This document shows, in pieces, positions 21,906 through 29,631 of a stretch of DNA of 64,000 bases. Origin of the DNA: RPQJ01 sp963744735. GTDB lineage: Bacteria > Pseudomonadota > Gammaproteobacteria > Steroidobacterales > Steroidobacteraceae. Below the pieces are notes generated by a model that was not told the DNA's origin, did not search any database, and saw nothing but the letters and a program-made list of their open reading frames with translations. How positions within the stretch are numbered: the stretch's first letter is position 1; every line of letters starts with the position of its first letter. The stretch spans positions 1-64,000 of the forward strand of contig CAVUVH010000008.1 in NCBI GenBank assembly GCA_963744735.1, in the 5' to 3' direction. Position numbers and translations under genes: made by a program.

Positions 21906-22958
21906 TCAGCCGCGCTGCGCCTCGCGCCAGCCGAGTTCGGCGACACGGTCCGCGGCGGCGGCGTACTCCCGCGCACGAGGGCTGCTCGCGGCACCGCGCA
22001 GGACCCGGCCGCGGATGCCATGGAAAATGGCGGCGAGCCGGAAGAAGTTGAAGGCGAAGTAGAAGTGAAGGGCGTCGATGCCGGGTCGACCGGTACGCGC
22101 ACAGTACGCGGCCACCTGTTCACGCTCGGACGGGATGTTGAGGGCCTCGAGATCGTGGCCCAGCAGGCCGGCCACACCCAGCGTCGGCATCCGGTACATC
22201 AGCAGGTGGTAGGTGAAGTCGGCGAGCGGATGCCCGATGGTCGACAATTCCCAGTCGAGCAGCGCGACGACCCTTGGCTCGGTGGCATGGAAGATCATGT
22301 TGTCGCAGCGGAAGTCGCCGTGGACGATCGCCGCATCCTCGCCGGGCGGCACGTTGGCGGGCAGCCATTCGAGGAGGTGATCCAGTGCCTCGATGCGCCC
22401 TGCAGCCTCGTCGGCCAGGTATTGGCGCGACCAGCGCCTGATCTGCCGCCTGAAGTAGTCGCCCGGCTTGCCGAAGTCCGCCAGTCCTGCCGCCGCGAAA
22501 TCGACGCGGTGGAGGGCCGCGATCGTGGAGTTCATCGAGTCGAAGCAGGCGCGTCGTTCCGCGCGTGGAACTTCCGGCAGGGTAAGGTCCCAGAAGTTGC
22601 GGCCCGCGACGTGGTCCATGACGTAGAAGGGCGTGCCGATGATTTCGGCATCCGCGCAGTAGAGCCGGGGAGTGGGGACAGGGACGCTGCCGTCGGCCGC
22701 CAGCGCCGCGAGCACGCGGAATTCACGATCGATCGCATGGGCCGAGTCGAGCAGCGCCCCGGGTGGCTTGCGGCGCAGCACGTACTTGCGCTCCGCCGCG
22801 CGCAGCAGGTAGGTCGGATTGGATTGGCCGCCCGGAAACCGTTCCGCCGTCAATGGTCCGTGAAACCCCGGGATTCTGCCCTCGAGGTAGCTGCCGACGC
22901 GCGCGGCATCGATGGGCAGCCCTGCGATCTCATCGGAACTTCCGGCTTCCGCGGACAC
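21906..22958 (-). CDS. APH-type phosphotransferase, copy 2
   Basis: Intact 350-residue kinase of the ACAD10/ACAD11-kinase/LvaA-like group. The N-terminal lobe has PGGQSNPTYLL and KYVLRRKPPG (nucleotide-binding Lys), then YVMDHVAGRNFWD, the catalytic loop IVHGDFRCDNMIFH and the metal motif LLDWELSTIGHPLADFTYHL. The last is highly typical of the acyl-CoA-associated branch rather than aminoglycoside resistance. It is convergent with npdG (39 bp apart) and divergent from the racemase gene; site C lies upstream. It would phosphorylate a hydroxyacyl-CoA for elimination by the acyl-CoA dehydrogenase (inference from LvaA and ACAD11). Confidence 0.85.
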   Translation of the reverse strand: MSAEAGSSDEIAGLPIDAARVGSYLEGRIPGFHGPLTAERFPGGQSNPTYLLRAAERKYVLRRKPPGALLDSAHAIDREFRVLAALAADGSVPVPTPRLYCADAEIIGTPFYVMDHVAGRNFWDLTLPEVPRAERRACFDSMNSTIAALHRVDFAAAGLADFGKPGDYFRRQIRRWSRQYLADEAAGRIEALDHLLEWLPANVPPGEDAAIVHGDFRCDNMIFHATEPRVVALLDWELSTIGHPLADFTYHLLMYRMPTLGVAGLLGHDLEALNIPSEREQVAAYCARTGRPGIDALHFYFAFNFFRLAAIFHGIRGRVLRGAASSPRAREYAAAADRVAELGWREAQRG

Positions 22959-23015
22959 TGCCTGCTCCGGATGGGGCCTGACCGCGAATGCAGTGCTTGC
23001 CTAGGGCCCCGTGGA

Positions 23016-23037
23016 ATAATATCTTGCTGCCAACAAG
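23016..23037. promoter_or_regulatory. island operator, site C, with minus-strand -10 element
   Basis: In the divergent region between the kinase (minus) and the racemase (plus), CTTGC-TGCCA-ACAAG occupies 23023-23037, the same pattern as sites A and B. A minus-strand -10-like TATTAT lies at 23016-23021, about 58 bp before the kinase start. No good -35 element was recognised for either direction. Confidence 0.5.
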
Positions 23038-23105
23038 TATGTCTGTCCACCTGAACCAATGCCCGTTCCGAACATGCCGCGCCCGCCCGGACGGCATAGA
23101 CGCCG

Positions 23106-24348
23106 ATGAGCGTGTCTGAGCGGCACACGCCGCCGGCGGGCCGAACCGCGCCGGAATCGACCGGGCCGGCGGCAGCCCAATCCGCGCGCGCCCGGTGGAC
23201 CCTGCCGGCGTGCGGTCGTCGAACTCGCGGGCATTGGGCCTGGCCCCTATGCGTGCATGATGCTCGCCGACATGGGCGCAGACGTCGTGCAGGTGCGTCG
23301 GCCCGGAGACGCTTCTGCCATTGCCGCCGATCCCAATGATGCGCAGCCGTCGTTGTCTCGCGCTCGACCTGAAAAGCACCGCTGCGGTCGAAGTCGTGCT
23401 GCGACTGGTCGACCGCGCAGACGTCCTCATCGAAGGCTACCGACCGGGGGTCGTCGAGCGCCTGGGTCTCGGCCCGGAGATCTGTTGCGTGCGCAATCCA
23501 CGGCTCGTGTACGGTCGAATCACGGGCTGGGGTCAACACGGACCACTGGCTGCACGTGCCGGCCACGACATCAATTACCTGGCGCTGAGCGGCCTGCTGC
23601 ACCAGATCGGGCCGCAGGGCGGCAAACCCGTTCCGCCGCTCAACGTGATCGCAGACTATGGCGGTGGCGGACTCCTGCTCGCATTCGGGATCCTGTGCGC
23701 GCTGCAGGAGCGGCATACGTCGGGTCGCGGACAAGTGATCGACGCTGCGATGATCGACGGCGCGGCCTCGTTCCTCGCGACCTCGCTGGCGCTGCGCGCC
23801 CAGGGCGTGTGGCGGGATGCGCCTGGAGAGAACTTCCTGTCCGGTGCCGCGCATTACTACGATACTTATGCGACTCGCGACGGTCGCTGGGTCGCAATCG
23901 GCGCCATCGAGCCGCAATTCCACGCCTTGCTGCTTTCCAGGCTCGGACTGGATCCAGCCGAGTTCGCCGTCGGCGTCGGTTATGCGGCAGCCTCGTACCA
24001 GGATCGGTCGAAAACGTCTGGCCCGAACTCAAGGCACGACTCGCCGCGGCGATTGCACGCCACACGCGTGACGAGTTGCAGGCACTGTTCGAGGGCATGG
24101 ACGCCTGCGTCACGCCGGTTCTCAGCCTGGAGGAGGCGATGTGCCATCCGCACAATGTCGCGCGCAAGGTCTTCATCGACGTGGACGGGTCACCACAGAA
24201 TGCGCCCGCACCACGCTTCAGTCGCACCCCGCCGGCCACGCCGCGTGCCACGCAGCACGGCCGCGAGGCGACCGCGGCGGTGCTTGCGGAGGCGGGCTAT
24301 GGGTCTGCTGAAATCGATGAGTTGCGGCGCGACGGTGTCGTCGCCTGA
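23106..24348 (+). CDS. alpha-methylacyl-CoA racemase, CaiB/BaiF family (frameshifted)
   Basis: Family III CoA-transferase fold, closest in motif pattern to alpha-methylacyl-CoA racemase, which interconverts the 2R and 2S forms of 2-methylacyl-CoA so that beta-oxidation of branched side chains can proceed. Signatures after frame correction: VVELAGIGPGPYACMMLADMG, ALDLKS, DVLIEGYRPGVVERLGLGP, RLVYGRITGWGQHGPLA, AGHDINYLALSG (catalytic His) and ADYGGGG (catalytic Asp). Indels near 23215, 23345 and 23990. The start is uncertain: ATG 23106 is used; GTG 23195 is an alternative. A methyl-branched substrate (isoprenoid or sterol-like side chain) would explain its presence. Confidence 0.83.
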
Positions 24349-24410
24349 ACGCGATACCGCTGGCCCAAGTCTGTATATCCCGCGAAACAAAGGTCGCCTA
24401 GGCTTCAAAA

Positions 24411-25238
24411 ATGAGTAAAACAGGCGAAACGGCGCGGCGCAGGCGCACTCAAGCAGAACGCTCCGCGCTTTCCGACAGCAAATTGACGGAAGCGGCCATG
24501 CACCTGCTGGTGCGGCATGGTATCCAGGGCACGACGGTCCATGCGGTAGGCGAAATGGCCGGCTACAGTCGCGGGCTGGCGACCCATCGATTCGGGTCGA
24601 AGGCTGGGCTGTTTGCCAACGTGCTGCAGGTCGCGAGCGTCGATTGGCTCAAGCGAGTGCAGGCGGCCGTCGGCAAGCGCGTCGGCACCGAGGCACTCTG
24701 CGCGGCGACCGATGCAGCAGATCAGTTCTTCCGTGAGCGGCCCGAGGAGGTCCGCGCGATGTACTTGCTCTGGTTCCTGAGCATAGACCCCAGCTCCGAC
24801 TACAAAGCCAATCTCGCAAATGTCCACAATGCCCAGCGCCGCGACGCCGCGCACTGGATTCGGGCCGGCCAGGCCGCCGGCGTTGTCGATCCTTCCCTCG
24901 ACGCGGAGCGGGTCGCGGAGCAGTACGTCGCCTCGATGGCGGGAATCGCGTATCAATGGATCGCCAATCCCGCCATGCCGATCACGATGATGTTTCGCCA
25001 ACTCAAGGAAGACCTGGTCGCTCGGCTCGGTCCGTGGCACTCGCTGAGCATCGCCTCGGGCGTCTCGGGCCGAGTCCGCTTTTCGCTCAATCGCCTCGAC
25101 GCGTGCGCAGACTGGCTGCGAACGCGACGGTCTCTGCGGCCAGCCGCTTGCGATCCTCGAGACTGCGCATCAACGTCGGCGTCACGTGCGTGGGCACCGG
25201 ACAACGATCCGCCCACGATGCATCTGCTGCGTCGATGA
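24411..25238 (+). CDS. TetR-family transcriptional regulator
   Basis: Helix-turn-helix regulator; the N-terminal DNA-binding domain spans about residues 20-70 with AAMHLLVRHGIQGTTVHAV and GYSRGLATHRFGSKAGLF, a standard TetR pattern. The ligand-binding part continues to about residue 210 (MFRQLKEDLVARLG). The frame stays open to 25238, running 152 bp into the 3' end of convergent cofD; TetR proteins are usually near 200 residues, so the tail is suspicious and a frame error near 25030 may have removed the true stop. As the only regulator in the island it is the best candidate for binding the CTTGC-N5-ACAAG sites, probably with an acyl-CoA or pathway compound as ligand (inference). Confidence 0.82.
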   Translation: MSKTGETARRRRTQAERSALSDSKLTEAAMHLLVRHGIQGTTVHAVGEMAGYSRGLATHRFGSKAGLFANVLQVASVDWLKRVQAAVGKRVGTEALCAATDAADQFFRERPEEVRAMYLLWFLSIDPSSDYKANLANVHNAQRRDAAHWIRAGQAAGVVDPSLDAERVAEQYVASMAGIAYQWIANPAMPITMMFRQLKEDLVARLGPWHSLSIASGVSGRVRFSLNRLDACADWLRTRRSLRPAACDPRDCASTSASRAWAPDNDPPTMHLLRR

Positions 25239-26040
25239 CGAGCCCATCGGCGACACTCGCATAGTGCATCGCGATCGAGCGCGGATTGGCTTCTATCCCG
25301 AGTTCCGACATTATTTTCGCGGTCGGGCCCTTGACCGATCGGCCGGCGATCAAGGGGCAGACCGCTACGACCGGCACCCCAGCGCCACGCACGGCTGAGC
25401 GCATGCCCGGTACCGACAGTATCGGGTCCATGCTGAGCCACGGATTCGACGGGCACAGGACGATCGCCTGCAGGCCTGGCGAGGCCAGCGCTGAGCGAAC
25501 GGCCTGGGTGGGTTGAGCTGATTCGTGGCCTGAGAACTCAATGCCCGTGATGCGCGGTTCGGCGCGGCGGGCGACGAAATAGTCCTGGAAATCCAGCCTG
25601 CCTTCGGTCGTCAGGACGCGCGTCGCGACCGGCTGGTCAGTCATCGGCAGGACCACGGTCCCGATACCGAGTGCCCGTGCGAGCCGCGCCGTAACCGCGG
25701 TCAGCGATTCCCCGGTGCGCAGTCGATGCGTGCGTTCGACGTGCACGGCCAGGTCGCCGTCGCCGAGCCTGAACCAGCCCGGTCCACCGAGCGACTCGAG
25801 CACGTGCATGAAGCTCCAGGTCTCGTCGGCCCGGCCCCAGCCACGCTCCGGATCGCTGCAGCCGGCGAGCGTGTACATCAGGGTATCCACGTCCGGGCAA
25901 ATGCGCAGGCCGAGGTGATCGAAGTCGTCCCCGGTGTTGACGACACAGGCGAGTCGCCCGGCCGGGAACAGGCAATCCAGTCCCAGCGCCAGTTTCGCCC
26001 CGCCGACGCCGCCGGTGAGCGCCACGATCTCGATGTTCAC
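25087..26040 (-). CDS. cofD: 2-phospho-L-lactate transferase, F420 biosynthesis
   Basis: Intact 317-residue CofD/FbiA, which transfers the phospho-acid moiety from the GDP-linked intermediate made by CofC to FO, giving F420-0 (or dehydro-F420-0). Signatures are ALTGGVGGAKLALGL at the N-terminus, VVNTGDDFDHLGLRICPDVD, GRADETW, VLCPSNPWLSMDPIL and CPLIAGRSVKGPTAKIM. The start is GTG 26040, overlapping the cofE stop as GTGA; the longer open frame upstream lies wholly inside cofE and is ignored. Convergent with and partly overlapped by the tetR reading frame. Confidence 0.93.
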   Translation of the reverse strand: MNIEIVALTGGVGGAKLALGLDCLFPAGRLACVVNTGDDFDHLGLRICPDVDTLMYTLAGCSDPERGWGRADETWSFMHVLESLGGPGWFRLGDGDLAVHVERTHRLRTGESLTAVTARLARALGIGTVVLPMTDQPVATRVLTTEGRLDFQDYFVARRAEPRITGIEFSGHESAQPTQAVRSALASPGLQAIVLCPSNPWLSMDPILSVPGMRSAVRGAGVPVVAVCPLIAGRSVKGPTAKIMSELGIEANPRSIAMHYASVADGLVIDAADASWADRCPVPTHVTPTLMRSLEDRKRLAAETVAFAASLRTRRGD

Positions 26041-26792
26041 CGGAAAAGATCCTCGTCCAGTGGACGGACGAGCGAGCGGGCCGGGTTCGGTACGGCCGGG
26101 CAGGCGAGTCCTCGCACCAGGACCGCCGGCACGCCCTCGGCCGCTTCGCCCATCAGCAAGCCGGCTGCGGCGGCGATTGCGTCGGCCCATGCGACCAGAG
26201 TCGATTCGAGCGCGCGTCCCGCGCGGTCTCGTTCGCCTCGCCGATCCCACAGCGAGGGTATTCCGGCGGAGCCGATTGCGACGTTGGTCGTTCCCAGCCG
26301 CCACGGCCGCCCGAAGCTGTCGGTTATAACGACGCCGACATCGACGCCCGAGCGGGCGCGCAGCGCGTCGCGCAGCGACGTGGCGGAGGCATCCGGATCG
26401 ATCGGCAAAAGCAATACGCGCTCGTCGCCAGGCACGTTGGAACGATCGATGCCGGCCTGGGCCAGGACGTAGCCGAGGCGATGGCGAACGATCAGCACAT
26501 TGGGGCGCGTCCGCAGAACATCGCTGGATTCTCTCAGGATCAGTTCGACCAGCCGCGCATCCTTGCCGGTCGTGCCGGCGAGTTCGAGCGCGCGTGCCGA
26601 GGGTTCGACGCTACGCAGGTCGACGAAACGATCCTCGGCTTTCGATACCACTTTCTGCGCGACCACGAGCAGGTCATGCGGCTGGAGGTCCAGACCGCAG
26701 CGAGTGATGGCTGCGCAAAGCACGCCCGCAAGATCGGCTCCCGCTTCGATCTCGCCGATGCCGCCGAGAGGATGAAGAATCAGTGGAGTCAT
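26037..26792 (-). CDS. cofE: F420-0:gamma-glutamyl ligase, single-domain
   Basis: Intact 251-residue CofE, which adds gamma-linked glutamates to F420-0 using GTP. Motifs: VVAQKVVSKAEDR, GIDRSNVPGDERVLLLP and VVITDSFGRPWRLGTTNVAIG. It ends right after the ligase domain, so the C-terminal FMN reductase domain of actinobacterial FbiB (which reduces dehydro-F420) is absent. ATG 26792; it forms a two-gene operon with cofD. No island-type operator was seen in the 174 bp between it and the tRNA-Val gene. Confidence 0.93.
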   Translation of the reverse strand: MTPLILHPLGGIGEIEAGADLAGVLCAAITRCGLDLQPHDLLVVAQKVVSKAEDRFVDLRSVEPSARALELAGTTGKDARLVELILRESSDVLRTRPNVLIVRHRLGYVLAQAGIDRSNVPGDERVLLLPIDPDASATSLRDALRARSGVDVGVVITDSFGRPWRLGTTNVAIGSAGIPSLWDRRGERDRAGRALESTLVAWADAIAAAAGLLMGEAAEGVPAVLVRGLACPAVPNPARSLVRPLDEDLFR

Positions 26793-26966
26793 GCCTTGGT
26801 AAGGCCTTGCGCAGGTGTCGTAGAGTGCGGATTCTGGAAGGACGTGCGGGTTCTACCCCAAAACCAATTTGGAAATACAGTCCCCGCTCAAGGCTCATGC
26901 CATTCTGGAAAAGACTGCCCCTAGCCCCTGGCCCCTGTCTTCGTGTATCCTCCGCGGCTCGTTTGA

Positions 26967-27041
26967 GGGCGCATAGCTCAGCGGTAGAGCACTACCTTGA
27001 CATGGTAGGGGTCCGTGGTTCGATCCCACGTGCGCCCACCA
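26967..27041 (+). tRNA. tRNA-Val (anticodon GAC)
   Basis: Acceptor stem GGGCGCA/TGCGCCC, D-arm GCTCAGCGGTAGAGC, anticodon arm CTACCTTGACATGGTAG with anticodon GAC, T-arm with GGTTCGATCCC, discriminator A and encoded CCA at 27039-27041. It marks the right border of the accessory island; the 26793-26966 stretch to its left shows no convincing gene. Confidence 0.97.
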
Positions 27042-27088
27042 CGATCCCGGCACCTGGGTCATCGTGAATCTTGACGGGACCAAAGACG

Positions 27089-29020
27089 ATGCCGGTCATC
27101 ACCCTGCCTGACGGCAGCCAACGCAGTTTCGACCAGCCGCTCACCGTGGCGGGCCTCGCCGCCAGCATTGGCGCCGGGCTGGCCAAGGCCGCGCTGGCCG
27201 GCCGCGTCGACGGCAGGCTGGTCGACACCTCGCACGTCATCGAGCACGACGCGCAGGTCTCGATCGTCACCGGCAAGGACGCGGACGGGCTCGAAATCAT
27301 CCGTCACTCCACGGCGCACCTGCTGGCGCAGGCCGTGCAGGCCGTCTACCCGGAGGCGCAGGTCACGATCGGCCCGGTGATCGAGGACGGCTTCTACTAC
27401 GACTTCGCCTTCAGCCGGCCGTTTACGCCGGAAGACCTCGCGAAGTTCGAGGCCAGGATGCACGAGCTCGCCAAGGCCGACCTCAAGGTCGAGCGCCGGG
27501 TGATGCCGCGCGACGCCGCGGTCGAGACCTTCAAGAAGCTCGGCGAGCACTACAAGGCCGAGATCATCGCCAGCATCCCGGCCAACGAAGACATCAGCCT
27601 GTACGGGCAGGGCGAGTGGTTCGACCTCTGCCGCGGCCCGCACGTGCCCAGCACCGGCAAGCTCGGCGCGTTCAAGCTGATGAAGGTCGCGGGCGCCTAC
27701 TGGCGCGGCGACTCGAAGAACGAAATGCTCCAGCGCATCTACGGCACCGCCTGGGCGAACGAGAAGGATCTCAAGGCCTATCTCACTCGCCTCGAGGAAG
27801 CCGAGAAGCGCGATCACCGCCGCATCGGCCGCGAGCTGGGCCTGTTCCATACCCAGGAAGAGGCGGTCGGCAGCGTGTTCTGGCACCCGAAGGGCCACAC
27901 GCTCTGGCGCACCGTCGAGGCCTACATGCGCGGGCGGCTCGAGCAGTCCGGCTACGTCGAGGTCAAGACGCCGCAGCTGATCGACCGCGTGCTGTGGGAA
28001 AAGTCGGGCCACTGGGAAAACTACCGGCCCAACATGTTCATCGCCGAGTCCGAGGACCGCATCCTCGCGGTCAAGCCGATGAACTGCCCGGGCCACGTGC
28101 TGATCTACCGGCAGGGCATCAAGTCCTACCGCGACCTGCCGCTGCGCATCGCCGAGTTCGGCTCCTGCCATCGCAACGAGCCTTCCGGCGCCCTGCACGG
28201 CCTGATGCGGGTGCGCGCGTTCACCCAGGACGACGCGCACATCTTCTGCACCGAGGCGCAGGTCAACGCCGAGACGGTCGCCTTCTGCGCCCTGCTGCAG
28301 AGCGTCTACAAGGACTTCGGCTTCGACGAGGTCATGGTCAAGTTCTCGGACCGCCCGGCCAAGCGGGCCGGCAGCGACGAGACCTGGGACCGGGCCGAGG
28401 GCGCCCTGAAGGCGGCGGTCGAGGCCGCGGGCCTGGAATACACCCTGAACCCGGGCGAGGGCGCCTTTTACGGCCCCAAGCTGGAATTCGTGCTGCGGGA
28501 CGCCATCGGCCGGGACTGGCAGTGCGGCACCCTGCAGGTCGATTTCGTGCTGCCCGAGCGCCTGGGGGCCGAATACGTCGGCGAGGACGGGCAGGTCCAC
28601 CGGCCGGTGATGCTGCACCGGGCCATCCTGGGCTCGCTGGAGCGTTTCCTCGGCATCCTGATCGAAAACCATGCCGGGAAGTTCCCGACCTGGCTGGCGC
28701 CGGTACAGGCGGTCGTGATGAATATTACCGACGGACAGGCCGAATACGTCCGCCGGGCGACCGAATTCCTGAAAAATCAGGGGCTTCGGGTCGAAATGGA
28801 TTTGCGAAACGAGAAAGTCGGCTTTAAAATCCGCGAACACACCCTGCAGCGGGTCCCGTACCTGCTGGTCGCGGGCGACCGCGAATCAGGGTCAAACTCG
28901 TTGGCCGTGCGCACGCGCAGCGGCAAGGACCTCGGGTCGATGGGCCTCGAAACCCTCGCCTCGAAGCTTGCCGAAGAAGTCGCGAGCCGCGGCCGTACTG
29001 TTTTAGCTTCAGAGGATTGA
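27089..29020 (+). CDS. thrS: threonyl-tRNA synthetase
   Basis: Class II synthetase charging tRNA-Thr, intact, 643 residues. It starts MPVITLPDGSQRSF, almost as in E. coli, so ATG 27089 is preferred over the upstream TTG 27071. Domains in order: N-terminal TGS, editing domain with HSTAHLLAQA, catalytic core with MNCPGHVLIYR (zinc Cys), motif 2 HRNEPSGALHGLMRVRAFTQ and the zinc-site His region DDAHIFC, then the C-terminal anticodon-binding domain. First gene of the thrS-infC-rpmI-rplT-pheST-ihfA cluster; its stop lies four bases before the infC start. Confidence 0.97.
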   Translation: MPVITLPDGSQRSFDQPLTVAGLAASIGAGLAKAALAGRVDGRLVDTSHVIEHDAQVSIVTGKDADGLEIIRHSTAHLLAQAVQAVYPEAQVTIGPVIEDGFYYDFAFSRPFTPEDLAKFEARMHELAKADLKVERRVMPRDAAVETFKKLGEHYKAEIIASIPANEDISLYGQGEWFDLCRGPHVPSTGKLGAFKLMKVAGAYWRGDSKNEMLQRIYGTAWANEKDLKAYLTRLEEAEKRDHRRIGRELGLFHTQEEAVGSVFWHPKGHTLWRTVEAYMRGRLEQSGYVEVKTPQLIDRVLWEKSGHWENYRPNMFIAESEDRILAVKPMNCPGHVLIYRQGIKSYRDLPLRIAEFGSCHRNEPSGALHGLMRVRAFTQDDAHIFCTEAQVNAETVAFCALLQSVYKDFGFDEVMVKFSDRPAKRAGSDETWDRAEGALKAAVEAAGLEYTLNPGEGAFYGPKLEFVLRDAIGRDWQCGTLQVDFVLPERLGAEYVGEDGQVHRPVMLHRAILGSLERFLGILIENHAGKFPTWLAPVQAVVMNITDGQAEYVRRATEFLKNQGLRVEMDLRNEKVGFKIREHTLQRVPYLLVAGDRESGSNSLAVRTRSGKDLGSMGLETLASKLAEEVASRGRTVLASED

Positions 29021-29024
29021 TCGC

Positions 29025-29549
29025 ATCACTGCTCCAACGACCAAGCGCATCCGGCGCAACCAAGAGATCACGGCACCGCAACTGCGCGTCATTGGCGCGG
29101 ACGGCGAGCAAGTCGGGGTAATGACCCGCTTCGAGGCGCTCGAACTCGCTGCCTCGCAGGAGCTCGACCTGATCGAGGTCTCGCCGATGGCGGAACCGCC
29201 GGTGTGCCGGATCATCGATTTCGGCAAGTTCCAGTTCGAGACGAACAAGAAAGCCGCGATCGCGAAGAAGAAGCAGAAACAGATACAGATCAAGGAAGTA
29301 AAGTTTCGCCCTGGAACCGACGACGGCGACTATCAGATCAAGTTACGGAATCTGATTCGCTTTTTCGAGGAAGGGGACAAGGCCAAGGTAACCCTGCGGT
29401 TCCGTGGCCGAGAGATGGCGCACACGGACCTCGGTCGGCAGATGCTGATGCGGCTGCAGCAAGACCTCTCTGCACATGCAGTGGTCGAGCAGCATCCGCT
29501 GATGGAAGGCCGGCAGATGGTCATGATGCTGGCGCCAAAAAAGAAGTAA
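29025..29549 (+). CDS. infC: translation initiation factor IF-3, non-canonical start
   Basis: IF-3 prevents premature subunit joining and checks start codons. The protein (about 174 residues) has the NQEITAPQLRVIG N-domain, AEPPVCRIIDFGKFQFE, the Lys-rich linker, and the C-domain VKFRPGTDDGDYQIKLRNLIRFFEEGDK through MVMMLAPKKK. No ATG, GTG or TTG fits the conserved start. ATC 29025 sits about eight bases after AGAGGA and is preferred; ATT 29016, overlapping the thrS stop, is the alternative. Rare AUU/AUC starts are a known feature of infC and let IF-3 limit its own synthesis. Confidence 0.93.
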   Translation: MTAPTTKRIRRNQEITAPQLRVIGADGEQVGVMTRFEALELAASQELDLIEVSPMAEPPVCRIIDFGKFQFETNKKAAIAKKKQKQIQIKEVKFRPGTDDGDYQIKLRNLIRFFEEGDKAKVTLRFRGREMAHTDLGRQMLMRLQQDLSAHAVVEQHPLMEGRQMVMMLAPKKK

Positions 29550-29551
29550 GG

Positions 29552-29565
29552 GCGGCTTCGGCCGC
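29552..29565 (+). other. small hairpin between infC and rpmI
   Basis: GCGGC-TTCG-GCCGC forms a five-pair stem closed by a stable UUCG-type loop, followed by TTCTTC. It may be a weak terminator, an mRNA processing site, or part of an L20-responsive leader for rpmI-rplT; the sequence does not decide. Confidence 0.4.
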
Positions 29566-29631
29566 TTCTTCGCCCTCGAACCGCGGCGCAAGCCAAGGCG
29601 AAATGGGCTATGAAAAATCAGGAGTTGTTAC

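Noticed and set aside
26945..27041. tRNA-Val as phage or island attachment site
   Set aside because: No duplicate of the tRNA 3' end was found near 3.6 kb, and no integrase gene is present.
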